DNA of 64,000 nucleotides from Streptomyces sp. TP-A0356 (GTDB lineage: Bacteria; Actinomycetota; Actinomycetes; Streptomycetales; Streptomycetaceae): contig NZ_BBZJ01000012.1 in assembly GCF_001417775.1 (NCBI RefSeq), positions 248,001 through 312,000 of the forward strand. The letters are read 5' to 3'. A program made the translations under genes and the position numbers. The notes beneath the pieces are model-generated. The model did no database searches and was not told the origin of the DNA. It was given only the letters and a program-made list of their open reading frames with translations. Shown here one piece after another: positions 35,424 through 43,917 of this stretch. The first letter of the stretch is position 1; each line of letters begins with the position of its first letter.

Positions 35424-36824
35424 ATGAGGCATGCACGACGACGGATCGTCCGGCGGGGAGCGCGCTTCGCGGCCGTCGGCGGACTGCTCCTGGGGGGCCT
35501 GATGGTCACCCAGGCCCTGGCGAGCGAACCGTCCGGCGCTCAGACTCCCGACGGCACGTCCGCTCAGTCCGCCGCAGGGACCGGTTCCGACCTGGTGTCA
35601 CGGCTCGGCACCTCGCGTACGGCCGGCAGCTGGGTCGCTTCCGACGGAAGACCCGTCGTCGCCGTGACCGACCAGGCCGCGGCCGCCCGGGTGACGGCCA
35701 CCGGGGCGCGGGCCAAGGTGGTGCGTCACAGCATGGACCAGCTCAAGTCGGCCACACGGAGCCTGGGTTCGGGGCCCAAGGTGGCGGGCACCGCCTGGGC
35801 CGTGGACTACCGGACCAACGAAGTGGTGGTACAGGCGGACAGCACCGTCTCCGCCTCCGACTGGTCCCGGATGACGAAACTCGCCCACGGCATCGGGGAC
35901 TTCGTACGGATGGAGCGCGCTCAGGGGAGGTTCACGACCCGGGTGAACGGCGCCCAGCCCCTCTTCTCGGTCAGCGGCCGCTGTTCGGCGGGCTTCAACG
36001 TGACCAACGGGCAGAGCGAGTTCATCCTCACCGCCGGACACTGCGGGCCCGGCGGCACGCTCTGGTTCTCCGACAACACGGGCCGGGGACGGCTGGGCCA
36101 GACGGTCACGTCGGAGTTCCCCGGCAGCGGCGACTTCTCGCTCATCCGGTACGAGAGCGGGCAGGAGACCGCCGGTGCCAATGTCGTGGCAATCGGAGGC
36201 GGGCGCGGTGTGCGCATCACGGCGGCCGGGGATCCGGTCGTCGGCGAGAAGGTCTTCCGCAGCGGCAGCACCAGCGGTCTGCACGACGGCGAGGTCACGG
36301 CCCTCGACGCGACGGTGAACTATCCCGAGGGCTCGGTGACCGGCCTCATCCAGACCACGGTGTGCGCCGAGCCGGGCGACAGCGGCGGCCCGCTGTTCTC
36401 CGAGGGCATCGCGCTCGGGGTGACGTCGGGCGGCAGCGGGAACTGCCAGGCGGGCGGTACGACGTTCTTCCAGCCGGTGACGAAGGCGATGTCGGCGCTC
36501 GGGGTCCGGCTGGCGGGGCAGGCGTCGGCCGGTGCCACCGCCGGGGCCTCCGCGGCCCCCGCACCGTCCACCTCGGCCTCCCAGGGTGCGGTCATCGCAC
36601 CCGGGTCGGCCGCCCCGGGGTCCGCGGCTCCCGGCGCGGTCCAGCAGGTGGGCGCGGCCGGGACCTCGGACGGCTTCCTGTCACGGCTCACCGACCCGCG
36701 GAACGTCGGGCCGGGCCTGCTGGTCATCGGGGGCAGCCTGATCGCCCTGGTGGCCACCCGCTACATCCGCACGGAACAGGAACGCAACGCGTACCGCCGG
36801 GCCTACTCCGGGACGTGGGGCTGA
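35424..36824 (+). CDS. Membrane-anchored S1-type serine protease (streptogrisin-like)
   Basis: A 466-residue exported protease. The N-terminal leader (RFAAVGGLLLGGLMVTQALA) is followed by a ~140-residue propeptide of streptogrisin type and a mature S1 domain with catalytic H206 (TAGHC), D237 (GSGDFSLI) and S320 (PGDSGGP). Cysteine pairs C187/C207 and C314/C341 fit the streptogrisin disulfides. After an Ala/Pro/Ser linker a C-terminal membrane helix (VGPGLLVIGGSLIALVA) and a basic tail anchor the protein, unlike secreted streptogrisins, so it acts on the cell surface. GGGAG sits six bases before the ATG. The substrate is unknown. Confidence 0.93.
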   Translation: MRHARRRIVRRGARFAAVGGLLLGGLMVTQALASEPSGAQTPDGTSAQSAAGTGSDLVSRLGTSRTAGSWVASDGRPVVAVTDQAAAARVTATGARAKVVRHSMDQLKSATRSLGSGPKVAGTAWAVDYRTNEVVVQADSTVSASDWSRMTKLAHGIGDFVRMERAQGRFTTRVNGAQPLFSVSGRCSAGFNVTNGQSEFILTAGHCGPGGTLWFSDNTGRGRLGQTVTSEFPGSGDFSLIRYESGQETAGANVVAIGGGRGVRITAAGDPVVGEKVFRSGSTSGLHDGEVTALDATVNYPEGSVTGLIQTTVCAEPGDSGGPLFSEGIALGVTSGGSGNCQAGGTTFFQPVTKAMSALGVRLAGQASAGATAGASAAPAPSTSASQGAVIAPGSAAPGSAAPGAVQQVGAAGTSDGFLSRLTDPRNVGPGLLVIGGSLIALVATRYIRTEQERNAYRRAYSGTWG

Positions 36825-36923
36825 GCCCCGCTCGGGGCGCGCACGAGCGGACGGCCCGGCCGACGGAGAAGATCACCGGTCGCCGTCAAGGACGGCCACG
36901 ACCAGCGGCGGCCGGGCGAACCC

Positions 36924-37109
36924 TCACGCCGCTTTCGTCGGGCCCGGAGCAGCCGCCGCCCATTCCAGGACGAGCCGCTGGTACTCCCGCCGCTCCTCCA
37001 TGCTCAGCATCCCGCCGCTCCGGAACCACAGGGCCCGGATCTCCTCGTTGACCTCGTCGGCGCAGCGATCCGCTGCGGGTTCGGGAGTGGTGGACATGTC
37101 GTGAAGCAT
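36924..37109 (-). CDS. Small protein of unknown function
   Basis: A 57-61-residue protein, mostly one helix pair: MSTTPEPAADRCADEVNEEI and LWFRSGGMLSMEERREYQR. It has a near-leucine-rich acidic pattern and no membrane segment. I recognise it only as a short protein of the kind found in many streptomycete genomes. The start is uncertain between 37109 (GGCGGGA upstream) and 37097 (natural MSTTPEP). It lies alone between the protease and the ROK regulator, which points the same way. Confidence 0.5.
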   Translation of the reverse strand: MLHDMSTTPEPAADRCADEVNEEIRALWFRSGGMLSMEERREYQRLVLEWAAAAPGPTKAA

Positions 37110-37200
37110 ACGGGTCCCGCCGTGAAGGCGATGTGAGCAATCAGGCGCCTTCCGGCATTACGGACCGTGAAGCTGATCACTCCGCGTGGCCCCGGACCCT

Positions 37201-38361
37201 TCACCCTTCCGCGGTTCCCAGGACGAGCACCTGGATGGCCAACACCGCGGCCCCGCGCGCCCAGTCGTGGAAGTCGGAGACCTTGGTCTCCAGACCGACC
37301 GGGGCGGCCAGCGGGTGGCGGTGGGTGCGGAGGGTCTCGTCGACCGTCTTGCCCGCGACGTCGATCAGGCCGACCCCCTCCCCCGCCAGGAGGATCTTCT
37401 GGGGCATCACGAAGTTGGCGATCTGGGCGATCAGCGTGCCCAGCGCACGCGCCGCCTCGTCGATGACGCGGGAGCACATGGGTTCGCCCTCGGCGGCGAG
37501 GCCGAGGACCTCCTCGTACGTCATGTCGCGGCCGGTGGCGGCCCGGATCTGGTAGCGGATGCTGGGGATGGTCAGCAGTGACACGGCGCTGCCGCGTTCG
37601 CCGGTGGGGGTGAGCGGCCCGTTGGGGTCCAGGATCCAGTGCCGCCCGAACCCACGGTCCTCCTCCGCGTGGCGCACCCGCTTTCCGCCCAGGACGAGGC
37701 CGTATCCGAGGCCCGCGCCGATGGTGAGGACGACGAAGCGGTCGAGGCCACGACCGGCCCCGAACCAGGTCTCGGCCTCCACGAGGGCGGCGACGTCGTT
37801 CTCGACGACCACCGGCAGCCCGGTGCGCTCCTCCACGAGTTCGGCGAGAGGTACGTCGCGCCACAGCAGGAAGGGGGATTCCCCGACCACGGCACGGTCC
37901 TGGACGAGGCCACCCACGCCGATGCCGATGCCCGCGAGCGTGGGGAACTCCGCGGCGAGTTCACTGGCCATCCCGGCCAGCAGGCCGGCGACGGCGTCGG
38001 GGTCGTGGCTGGGGAGCGGCCGGTCGAGACGGGCGACGACATCGCTCCTGAGCGTGGTGACGACCCCGTACACCATCTCTTCGGTGATCTTGAACCCGAT
38101 GAAGGTACGGGAGTCGGCCACGACGTCGAGCGGCTGCGAGGGACGACCCTGGCGGCCCTCGGCCGGCCCACCACCGTCGGGGACCTCGATCAGCAGGCCC
38201 GACTCGATCAGCGGCTTGGTGAGCCGGGTGAGGCTGCCGGCCGAGAGGTCGAGTCGGCGCGCGAGTTCGGTGCGTGAGAGCGGGCCGTGGACGAGCACCT
38301 CGATCGCCACGGAGCGTTCACCGGGACTCAGTGGCAGCCAGCTGGCGGCATCTGCGGTCAT
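37201..38361 (-). CDS. ROK-family transcriptional regulator
   Basis: A 386-residue ROK protein. The N-terminal winged helix (LSRTELARRLDLSAGSLTRL) binds DNA. The ROK domain (~90-386) has the sugar-site GIGIGVGG, VVENDVAALVEAE and IGAGLGYGLVLGG segments. The usual zinc motif (CxCGxxGC after GH) is replaced by RHWILDPNGPLTPTGERG without Cys, so the zinc site is lost. It should be a sugar-responsive repressor or activator rather than a kinase. It is divergent from the Gfo/Idh/MocA gene, which is its likely target, with a GTTTC/GAAAC dyad near its start. Confidence 0.92.
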   Translation of the reverse strand: MTADAASWLPLSPGERSVAIEVLVHGPLSRTELARRLDLSAGSLTRLTKPLIESGLLIEVPDGGGPAEGRQGRPSQPLDVVADSRTFIGFKITEEMVYGVVTTLRSDVVARLDRPLPSHDPDAVAGLLAGMASELAAEFPTLAGIGIGVGGLVQDRAVVGESPFLLWRDVPLAELVEERTGLPVVVENDVAALVEAETWFGAGRGLDRFVVLTIGAGLGYGLVLGGKRVRHAEEDRGFGRHWILDPNGPLTPTGERGSAVSLLTIPSIRYQIRAATGRDMTYEEVLGLAAEGEPMCSRVIDEAARALGTLIAQIANFVMPQKILLAGEGVGLIDVAGKTVDETLRTHRHPLAAPVGLETKVSDFHDWARGAAVLAIQVLVLGTAEG

Positions 38362-38377
38362 GGGCGTCGATCCCCAC

Positions 38378-38397
38378 GTTTCTTTTCGCCATGAAAC
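38378..38397. promoter_or_regulatory. Candidate ROK operator dyad
   Basis: GTTTC (38378-38382) and GAAAC (38393-38397) form an AT-rich dyad 17 bases from the ROK gene start, in the divergent gap. This fits autoregulation and control of the oxidoreductase gene. No matching second copy is obvious. Confidence 0.35.
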
Positions 38398-38593
38398 TAA
38401 TGAGGCGCACTCTACGCCGGAGTGCGCGGAGACAGAAGAAGCACGCAGGACTCTTGACGCGGTGATTCTTTCGCATCAAAAGTAAGTGGCCGTCGAGGAC
38501 GAGACGCAGACGAGCACGCGAAGGCAGCGGCGACGGCGACAGGACCAACAGCCAGATCGACCTGATCCTCTCCCAGTGAAGGGCATGCACCCC

Positions 38594-39793
38594 ATGACGT
38601 TCTCGCTCGGCATCGTCGGCGCCGGACAGTTCTCCGGCCAGTTCGCGAAGCTGTTCCTGGCTCATCCCGGCGTCAGCGACGTCCACGTCACCGATCTGCT
38701 GCCCGAACGGGCCGAGCGGCTGGCCGCCGCCGAAGGGCTCATGGGCACATTCCCCTCGTACGAGGCGATGCTGGAGTCGACGGCGGTCGACGCGGTCGCC
38801 ATCTTCACTCAGCGCTGGACCCACGGCCCCCTGGTGCTCCAGGGGCTGAACGCCGGCAAGCACGTGTACTGCGCCGTCCCCATGGCGATCACGACCGAGG
38901 AGATCGCGGCGATCATCGATGCGGTCAAGGCCACCGGGCTGACGTACATGATGGGCGAGACGAGCCAGTACAACCCGGCGACCGTGCACGCCCGCAGCAA
39001 GATCGCCGAGGGCGCCTTCGGACGGCTCTTCTACGCCGAGGGCGACTACGTCCACGACATGGACCTCGGGTTCTACGAGGCCTACCAGTACAGCGGCGGC
39101 GAGAACTGGAAGGCGACCGCCAGCTATCCCCCGCTGCTCTACCCGACCCACTCGGTGGGCGGTGTGCTCGGTGCCTGGCGGACGCACGCGGTGAGCGTGT
39201 CCGCGATCGGCGTGCGCGACGAGCGCCGGGACGGGGTGTTCGACAAGGAGATCAGCCAGTTCGGCAACGACTTCTCCAACGCCACCGCGCTGTTCGAGGT
39301 GGCGGGCGGCGGCTCGTTCCGTACCAACGAGTTCCGGCGGGTCGGGTACCCCTCGCACATCCGGGAGTCGCGTTTCCGGTTCTTCGGCACCGAGGCGAGC
39401 ATGGAGCAGCTCGCGACGGTGGCCCTGTGGCAGGACAAGAAGGGCGTGAAGGACATCTCGGAGCTGCTGGAGCCCAAGCGCACCATGTCTCCTGACGACC
39501 CATCACTCAAGCACATCGCGCCGGAACTGCGGGCGGCCTTCACCTCGGGTTCGGCTCCGGTGCACGACCGGTCCCGGCTGCCGCGCGAGTTCGACCATCT
39601 GCCCAACGGGCACGAGGGCAGCCACCACTTCCTGGTGGACGACTTCGTGACGGCGGTCACCACCCGGTCCCTGCCGTCCGTGAACGCCTGGGTCGCGGCC
39701 CGTTACACCCTGCCGGGGATCATCGCGCACGAGTCGGCCCTGAGGGGTGGTGTCCGGCTGGAGATCCCGGACTTCGGGGACGCTCCCGCGTAA
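38594..39793 (+). CDS. Gfo/Idh/MocA-family oxidoreductase
   Basis: A 399-residue NAD(P)-dependent dehydrogenase. The Rossmann motif is GIVGAGQFSGQFA, with the conserved AGKHVYCAVP (CEKP-like) loop region, where Cys replaces the usual Glu-Lys. The C-terminal sheet domain has YPTHSVGGVLGAW near 180. Relatives oxidise sugars or inositols. Its divergence from the ROK regulator suggests a sugar catabolic step. GAAGGG ten bases upstream supports ATG 38594; ATG 38585 lies too close to it. No transporter is linked. A perfect hairpin follows. Confidence 0.92.
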   Translation: MTFSLGIVGAGQFSGQFAKLFLAHPGVSDVHVTDLLPERAERLAAAEGLMGTFPSYEAMLESTAVDAVAIFTQRWTHGPLVLQGLNAGKHVYCAVPMAITTEEIAAIIDAVKATGLTYMMGETSQYNPATVHARSKIAEGAFGRLFYAEGDYVHDMDLGFYEAYQYSGGENWKATASYPPLLYPTHSVGGVLGAWRTHAVSVSAIGVRDERRDGVFDKEISQFGNDFSNATALFEVAGGGSFRTNEFRRVGYPSHIRESRFRFFGTEASMEQLATVALWQDKKGVKDISELLEPKRTMSPDDPSLKHIAPELRAAFTSGSAPVHDRSRLPREFDHLPNGHEGSHHFLVDDFVTAVTTRSLPSVNAWVAARYTLPGIIAHESALRGGVRLEIPDFGDAPA

Positions 39794-39808
39794 CGCCCGT
39801 GTCCGGTC

Positions 39809-39840
39809 GGGTCCGGCCGTTCAGAAGAACGGCCGGACCC
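39809..39840. terminator. Bidirectional terminator hairpin
   Basis: GGGTCCGGCCGTTC pairs perfectly with GAACGGCCGGACCC around the loop AGAA, in the 54-base gap between the convergent oxidoreductase and L,D-transpeptidase genes. Confidence 0.85.
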
Positions 39841-39847
39841 GGTGGTG

Positions 39848-40543
39848 TCAGGTGCCGGGCTTGCGGCCGTACACGAACACATCGTCGCCGGTCTTCAGCA
39901 GCGACCAGTACTTCTGCGCGTCCGTCTTGGTCATGTTGACGCAGCCGTGCGAACCCGGCGGGTTCCACACGCTGACGCCGACCGAGTGGAAGGCCTGGCC
40001 GCCGTCGAAGAACTGGCTGTAGGGCATGGGCACGTTGTAGACGGTCGAGACGTGGTTGAGGTCCCGCCAGTAGATCTTCTTCAGGCCGGTGCGGGTCGCG
40101 TAGCCGTTGCGGCCGGTGCGCACCGGGACGGGGCCGTAGACGAGCCGGCGGCCGTCCTGGATCCAGCTGAGCTGGAGCGTGAGGTCGACGCAGGCGATGC
40201 GGCCCTTGTCGACAGGGCACTTCCCGTCCCTGTTGGGGTTGTTCCCCACGGCCTTCTGCTTGGTCATGAGGTCCATCACGCCCCAGGTGACGGGGCCCGC
40301 GTAGCCGATGGCGGGAGTGATGCCGTGCTTGTTCTGGAAGGCCTGGATCGCCTTGCAGTCGGCGGTGGACTGCCGCCCGTCGACCGGCCGGCCGAGGAAC
40401 TTCTCGACCTGCTTCTGGTACGGGCCGGTCTGTGTGGTGCAGCTCGCGGCGTCCGCGGGCGCGGCCCCGAGCGCGAGTGTGACCGGGGCCACCAGCGCGG
40501 TGATCCCCAGTGCGACGGCTCCCCGTCTGCGTATGTCCCCCAT
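39848..40543 (-). CDS. Secreted L,D-transpeptidase with peptidoglycan-binding domain
   Basis: A 231-residue exported wall enzyme. The signal peptide ends near ADAAS (leader LGITALVAPVTLALGAAPADA). Residues 35-95 look like a PG-binding domain (YQKQVEKFLGRPVDG ... IQAFQNKHGIT). The YkuD domain follows, with the catalytic stretch HSVGVSVWNPPGSHGCVNM containing the conserved His and the SHGC cysteine. It crosslinks or modifies peptidoglycan by 3-3 or lipoprotein-like bonds. GAAGGGG precedes the ATG. Extra cysteines suggest disulfides. It is convergent with the Gfo/Idh gene. Confidence 0.93.
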   Translation of the reverse strand: MGDIRRRGAVALGITALVAPVTLALGAAPADAASCTTQTGPYQKQVEKFLGRPVDGRQSTADCKAIQAFQNKHGITPAIGYAGPVTWGVMDLMTKQKAVGNNPNRDGKCPVDKGRIACVDLTLQLSWIQDGRRLVYGPVPVRTGRNGYATRTGLKKIYWRDLNHVSTVYNVPMPYSQFFDGGQAFHSVGVSVWNPPGSHGCVNMTKTDAQKYWSLLKTGDDVFVYGRKPGT

Positions 40544-40799
40544 GGCGGCCCCTTCGTCTCCGTGTGCGCCCCCTGTGTGGGCGCCGACTCTACGTGGCGC
40601 GTCTCCCGCCTGGTAGACCGACCGGGGGCGGCAGGGGTTGTGGAACGGGTCACGCTGCGACGAAACGGTGACATTCCGTGCAGGGCCCAGGCGACACACG
40701 GGGGGGGTGAGCTCTCAGGTGCACCGCGACCGGCCGTGAGCAACGGTCGGCCCCCGGCCGGTGGCCGGGGGGCCCGGAGGCACTGCCAGGGTCGCGGTC

Positions 40800-41303
40800 T
40801 CAGCCGCCGGCGCTCCGTCCGGTGTCGGTGCGGTGGGTGACCTCGATCCGGCGGTGCCTGGCGACCTCCGCCTTGGGGACCGTGATCGTGAGCACGCCGT
40901 CCTCCATGTCCGCGGTGACGTTGTCGGCGTCCACCTTCTCGGGCAGCCGCACGCGGTACTCGAAGGCGCCGGTGCGCCGGGACCCGCGCCGCAGGATTCC
41001 CTTGCGCTCCTTCTCCTTGATCTCCCCGCTGACGACCACTTCCTGGCCGTCCGTCTCGACGTTGATGTCCGAGCTCTTGGCACCGGGGATCTCGATCTCG
41101 ATGCGGTAGGCGTCGTCCTCTTCCATGACGTCCGCGAGGGGCGTCCATGCCACGGCGGGCGCCACCGTCCCCACGGTCGATTCGAGCAGCCCGCTCATCT
41201 GGTTGAGCAGGTCGTCGAACTCCGCCAGTGGATTGGGTGATGTCCATCCGATGGGCCGGTCGCTCGTCGTGCTGGGGCGATTACGTCGGACAGGCAGGGT
41301 CAT
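40800..41303 (-). CDS. Hsp20/alpha-crystallin small heat-shock protein
   Basis: A 167-residue chaperone. The alpha-crystallin domain (~50-155) has the beta strands AYRIEIEIPGAKSSDINVE and FEYRVRLPEKVDADNV, and the conserved motif MEDGVLTITVPK (AxxxxGVLxI type). The N-terminal arm is Pro/Trp-containing and flexible. It prevents aggregation of unfolded proteins in the cytosol. It lies downstream of the redox operon on the same strand, with 51 bases between. No heat-shock box is clear to me. Confidence 0.93.
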   Translation of the reverse strand: MTLPVRRNRPSTTSDRPIGWTSPNPLAEFDDLLNQMSGLLESTVGTVAPAVAWTPLADVMEEDDAYRIEIEIPGAKSSDINVETDGQEVVVSGEIKEKERKGILRRGSRRTGAFEYRVRLPEKVDADNVTADMEDGVLTITVPKAEVARHRRIEVTHRTDTGRSAGG

Positions 41304-41354
41304 CGCCCATCATCTCCCTCTTCTTCTCCTGATGGTGCGTTCGTACTCGGTCGG

Positions 41355-43196
41355 TCACGCCAGCCAAGCCGCCTTCCGTGGGCGCTCCGGACGTATGGTG
41401 TCCGTCGTCAACCCGGCCGTGCCGGTGCTGCCGAGGTGCTCGTGGACGAAGTGGATGGCCATCGCTCCCTCGCCGACCGCCGAGGCGACCCGCTTCACCG
41501 ACCCGCTGCGCACGTCGCCGGCGGCGAAGACACCGGGCAGACTCGTCTCCAGGGCCGCGCAGTTGCGCCCCTGGTCCTCCCACCGCCGGGCAGTCGTCGT
41601 GGCCTGCGCCTGGGCGCCGGTGAGGATGAAGCCGCGTGAGTCGAGCGCGAGCCGGCCGGCGAGCCACCCCGTGCAGGGATCGGCGCCGGTGAAGACGAAC
41701 AGGGCCCGGGCCCCGATCGTGCGCTGCTCCCCCGTCCGGTTGTCCCGCACGACCAGGGCCTCCAGGACCTCCTCGCCGAGGGCCTCGACGACCTCGGTGT
41801 TCAGCAGCACCTCCACACGTGGATGCCGTTCGACCTGGTCGACCAGGTAGCGGGACATACGGGCACCGAGGTCTTCGCCGCGCACGAGGAGGCGTACCTT
41901 CGGCGAGTGCTCGGCGAGGAACAGCACCGCCTGGCCCGCGGAATTGCCGCCGCCGACCACGGCGACGGGATCCGATCGGCACTGCTGGGCCTCGTACAGG
42001 GTGGCCGCGTAGTGGACGCTCGTCCCCTCCAGGCGTTCGACCCCCGGCGCCTGCAGCCTTCGGTAGCGGGCACCCGTGGCCAGCAGGACGGTGCGGGCCA
42101 GCATCGTGTCACCGTCGGCGAAGGTCACGGCGTAGTGGCCGTCACGGGGCTCCAGCCCGGTCGCTTCCGCCGGGATGGTGACCCGGGCACCGAACTTCTG
42201 TGCTTGCAGCACGCCGCGCTCGGTCAGTTCGGCCCCGGATATGCCCGAGGGGAAACCGAAGTAGTTCTCGATGCGTGACGACGTACCGGCCTGGCCTCCC
42301 GTGGCGACCGCTTCCACGACGATGGTGCTCAGCCCTTCGGAGGCCGCGTACACGGCTGCGGCCAGCCCGGCGGGCCCGGAACCGACGATGACCAGGTCGC
42401 TGCGGCTCTCCTGCGGTGGCCGCGGGGCCAGTCCGATGAGCCGGGCCAGCTCGGCGTTGCTGGGATTGCGCAGCAGCGTCCGGTCCTGCCAGATGACGAT
42501 CGGCGTCTCCTCGGGACTGACGCCGAATCGGCGCAGCAGGGCCTCGGCCTCCTCGTCCGTCTCCAGATCGACCCAGCGGTGCGGCAGCCGGTTGCGCGTG
42601 GCGAACTCGCGCAGCCGCCGGGTGTCGGGCGAGTAGCGCGAGCCGATGATTCGGAAGCCCGCGCCCTGTCCGACGAGCAGCGCGCGCCGGCCGAGGCAGG
42701 CGCGCAGGACCAGGTCGCCGAGGACGGCGTCCCTGGCCACCAGGGCGCGCAGCCGCTCGATGGGCACGGCGAGGACCTCGCCGGGGTCACGGACCACTGC
42801 GGTGTAGAAGGCGACCTGTCCGTGGAGCAAGCCCAGCTCACCCAGGAACCGCCCCGGCCCGTGCACCCTGAGCACGTGCTCCTCCGGGGTCCCGTAGCCC
42901 TCGACGATCGCGACGGAGCCGCTCAGGATGACGAAGAAGCACTCGCACGCCTCGCCTTCCCGGATCAGCACCTGATCGGCTTCCGTGGTGATCCGCTCCC
43001 CGTGCTCCGCCAGGCGTTCGATCTGGTCGTCCGTGAGCCGGGGATAGGCGCCGTAGATGTCGGGGGTCTCGAAGGGCACGGCCTCGACGTCGTCCCGGTG
43101 GATCTCCGTCTCCGCGTCCGACGCGGACTGCGGCTGCGGCTCGTCGTGGGGCTCGGGGGTCGCCTCCCCCGCCGCCGGGATGTCGTCGCCGGACAT
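41355..43196 (-). CDS. Cyclic-nucleotide-binding / FAD-dependent oxidoreductase (thioredoxin reductase-like)
   Basis: A 613-residue protein in three parts: residues 55-165 a cyclic-nucleotide-binding domain (LIREGEACECFFVILSGSV, FLGELGLLHGQ); ~175-265 a thioredoxin/glutaredoxin-like domain without CxxC; ~268-590 an FAD/NAD(P) thioredoxin-reductase fold (IVGSGPAGLAAAVY near 272, VVGGGNSAGQAVLF, GVFAAGDVR). The TrxR disulfide CATC is absent: the site reads SVHYAAT. So it cannot reduce thioredoxin in the usual way. The start overlaps the UBP zinc-finger stop by one base (TGATG), and thioredoxin is next, so this is a coupled redox operon. Confidence 0.92.
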   Translation of the reverse strand: MSGDDIPAAGEATPEPHDEPQPQSASDAETEIHRDDVEAVPFETPDIYGAYPRLTDDQIERLAEHGERITTEADQVLIREGEACECFFVILSGSVAIVEGYGTPEEHVLRVHGPGRFLGELGLLHGQVAFYTAVVRDPGEVLAVPIERLRALVARDAVLGDLVLRACLGRRALLVGQGAGFRIIGSRYSPDTRRLREFATRNRLPHRWVDLETDEEAEALLRRFGVSPEETPIVIWQDRTLLRNPSNAELARLIGLAPRPPQESRSDLVIVGSGPAGLAAAVYAASEGLSTIVVEAVATGGQAGTSSRIENYFGFPSGISGAELTERGVLQAQKFGARVTIPAEATGLEPRDGHYAVTFADGDTMLARTVLLATGARYRRLQAPGVERLEGTSVHYAATLYEAQQCRSDPVAVVGGGNSAGQAVLFLAEHSPKVRLLVRGEDLGARMSRYLVDQVERHPRVEVLLNTEVVEALGEEVLEALVVRDNRTGEQRTIGARALFVFTGADPCTGWLAGRLALDSRGFILTGAQAQATTTARRWEDQGRNCAALETSLPGVFAAGDVRSGSVKRVASAVGEGAMAIHFVHEHLGSTGTAGLTTDTIRPERPRKAAWLA

Positions 43197-43468
43197 CAGA
43201 CCATCGCCTCGTGGACGTAGCACCAGCGCCAGTTCTCACCCGGCTCCATGGGCGCTACGACGGGATGCGCGGTGGAACCGGCGTGACGGCGCGCGTGCCG
43301 CTCCGGCGAGGAGTCGCAGCAGCCGACGTGCCCGCAGGTCAGGCAGAGACGCAGATGCACCCAGGGGGTTCCCAGGCGCAGGCACTCCTCACAGCCGTCC
43401 GGCGTCCGCGGGCTGACCGGGCGTACCAGGGCGAGGTGCGGATCGGGCTGCATCATCATCGCGGTCAT
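43196..43468 (-). CDS. UBP-type zinc finger protein (second copy)
   Basis: A 90-residue protein whose body is a Zf-UBP domain: CEECLRLGTPWVHLRLC, CGHVGCCDSSPERHARRH and GENWRWCYVHEA hold the Cys and His ligands. It is the paralogue of 496-846 and shares the CGHxGCCD core. The start ATG overlaps the thioredoxin stop (ATGA), and its stop overlaps the FAD gene start by one base, so all three genes are coupled. The function of UBP domains in bacteria is unknown; a link to thiol redox signalling is inferred from context. Confidence 0.93.
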   Translation of the reverse strand: MTAMMMQPDPHLALVRPVSPRTPDGCEECLRLGTPWVHLRLCLTCGHVGCCDSSPERHARRHAGSTAHPVVAPMEPGENWRWCYVHEAMV

Positions 43469-43917
43469 CCCTTCCGGGCGGCCGGACGCCGGCCGGCCGT
43501 CGCGTGCTCGACCCACTGGCGCAGCACGGGGGCGGGTGCGGCCCCGGCCTGACGGGCGATGACCTCGCCGTGGTCCAGCACGAGCAGCGTGGGCACCGCC
43601 TGGACGGAGAACCGGCTCGCCAGCCTCGGGTTCCTGTCGATGTCGACCTTGACGAGCTTGATCCGTCCGGCGAGCTCCCGGGCGACCTGCTCCAGAGCGG
43701 GAGAGACCATGCGGCAGGGGCCGCACCAGGTGGCCCACAGATCGACGAGGACCGGCAGGGTGGCCGCGTCGGCGATCTCGTCGAAGTCCGCGTCGAAGGC
43801 GTCCACGATCCAGGGCAACGGCGCCTCGCAGTTCCCGCACTTGGGAACGCCCTCGGCGGCCACGGGTACCCGGTTGCTTCGCCTGCAGTTCAGGCAGTTG
43901 ACGATCGTGGTCCTCAT
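43465..43917 (-). CDS. Thioredoxin with N-terminal zinc ribbon
   Basis: A 150-residue thioredoxin of the Trx2 type. The N-terminus has a zinc ribbon (C8xxC11 and C27xxC30), and the thioredoxin domain holds WCGPC (C65-C68) and the cis-Pro VQAVPTLLV. It reduces protein disulfides in the cytosol with electrons from a thioredoxin reductase. The next two genes are coupled to it by overlapping codons, the first ATGA. The extended basic C-terminal tail ends in RRPAARKG. It is the first gene of the operon, whose promoter should lie in the 343-base gap upstream. Confidence 0.93.
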   Translation of the reverse strand: MRTTIVNCLNCRRSNRVPVAAEGVPKCGNCEAPLPWIVDAFDADFDEIADAATLPVLVDLWATWCGPCRMVSPALEQVARELAGRIKLVKVDIDRNPRLASRFSVQAVPTLLVLDHGEVIARQAGAAPAPVLRQWVEHATAGRRPAARKG

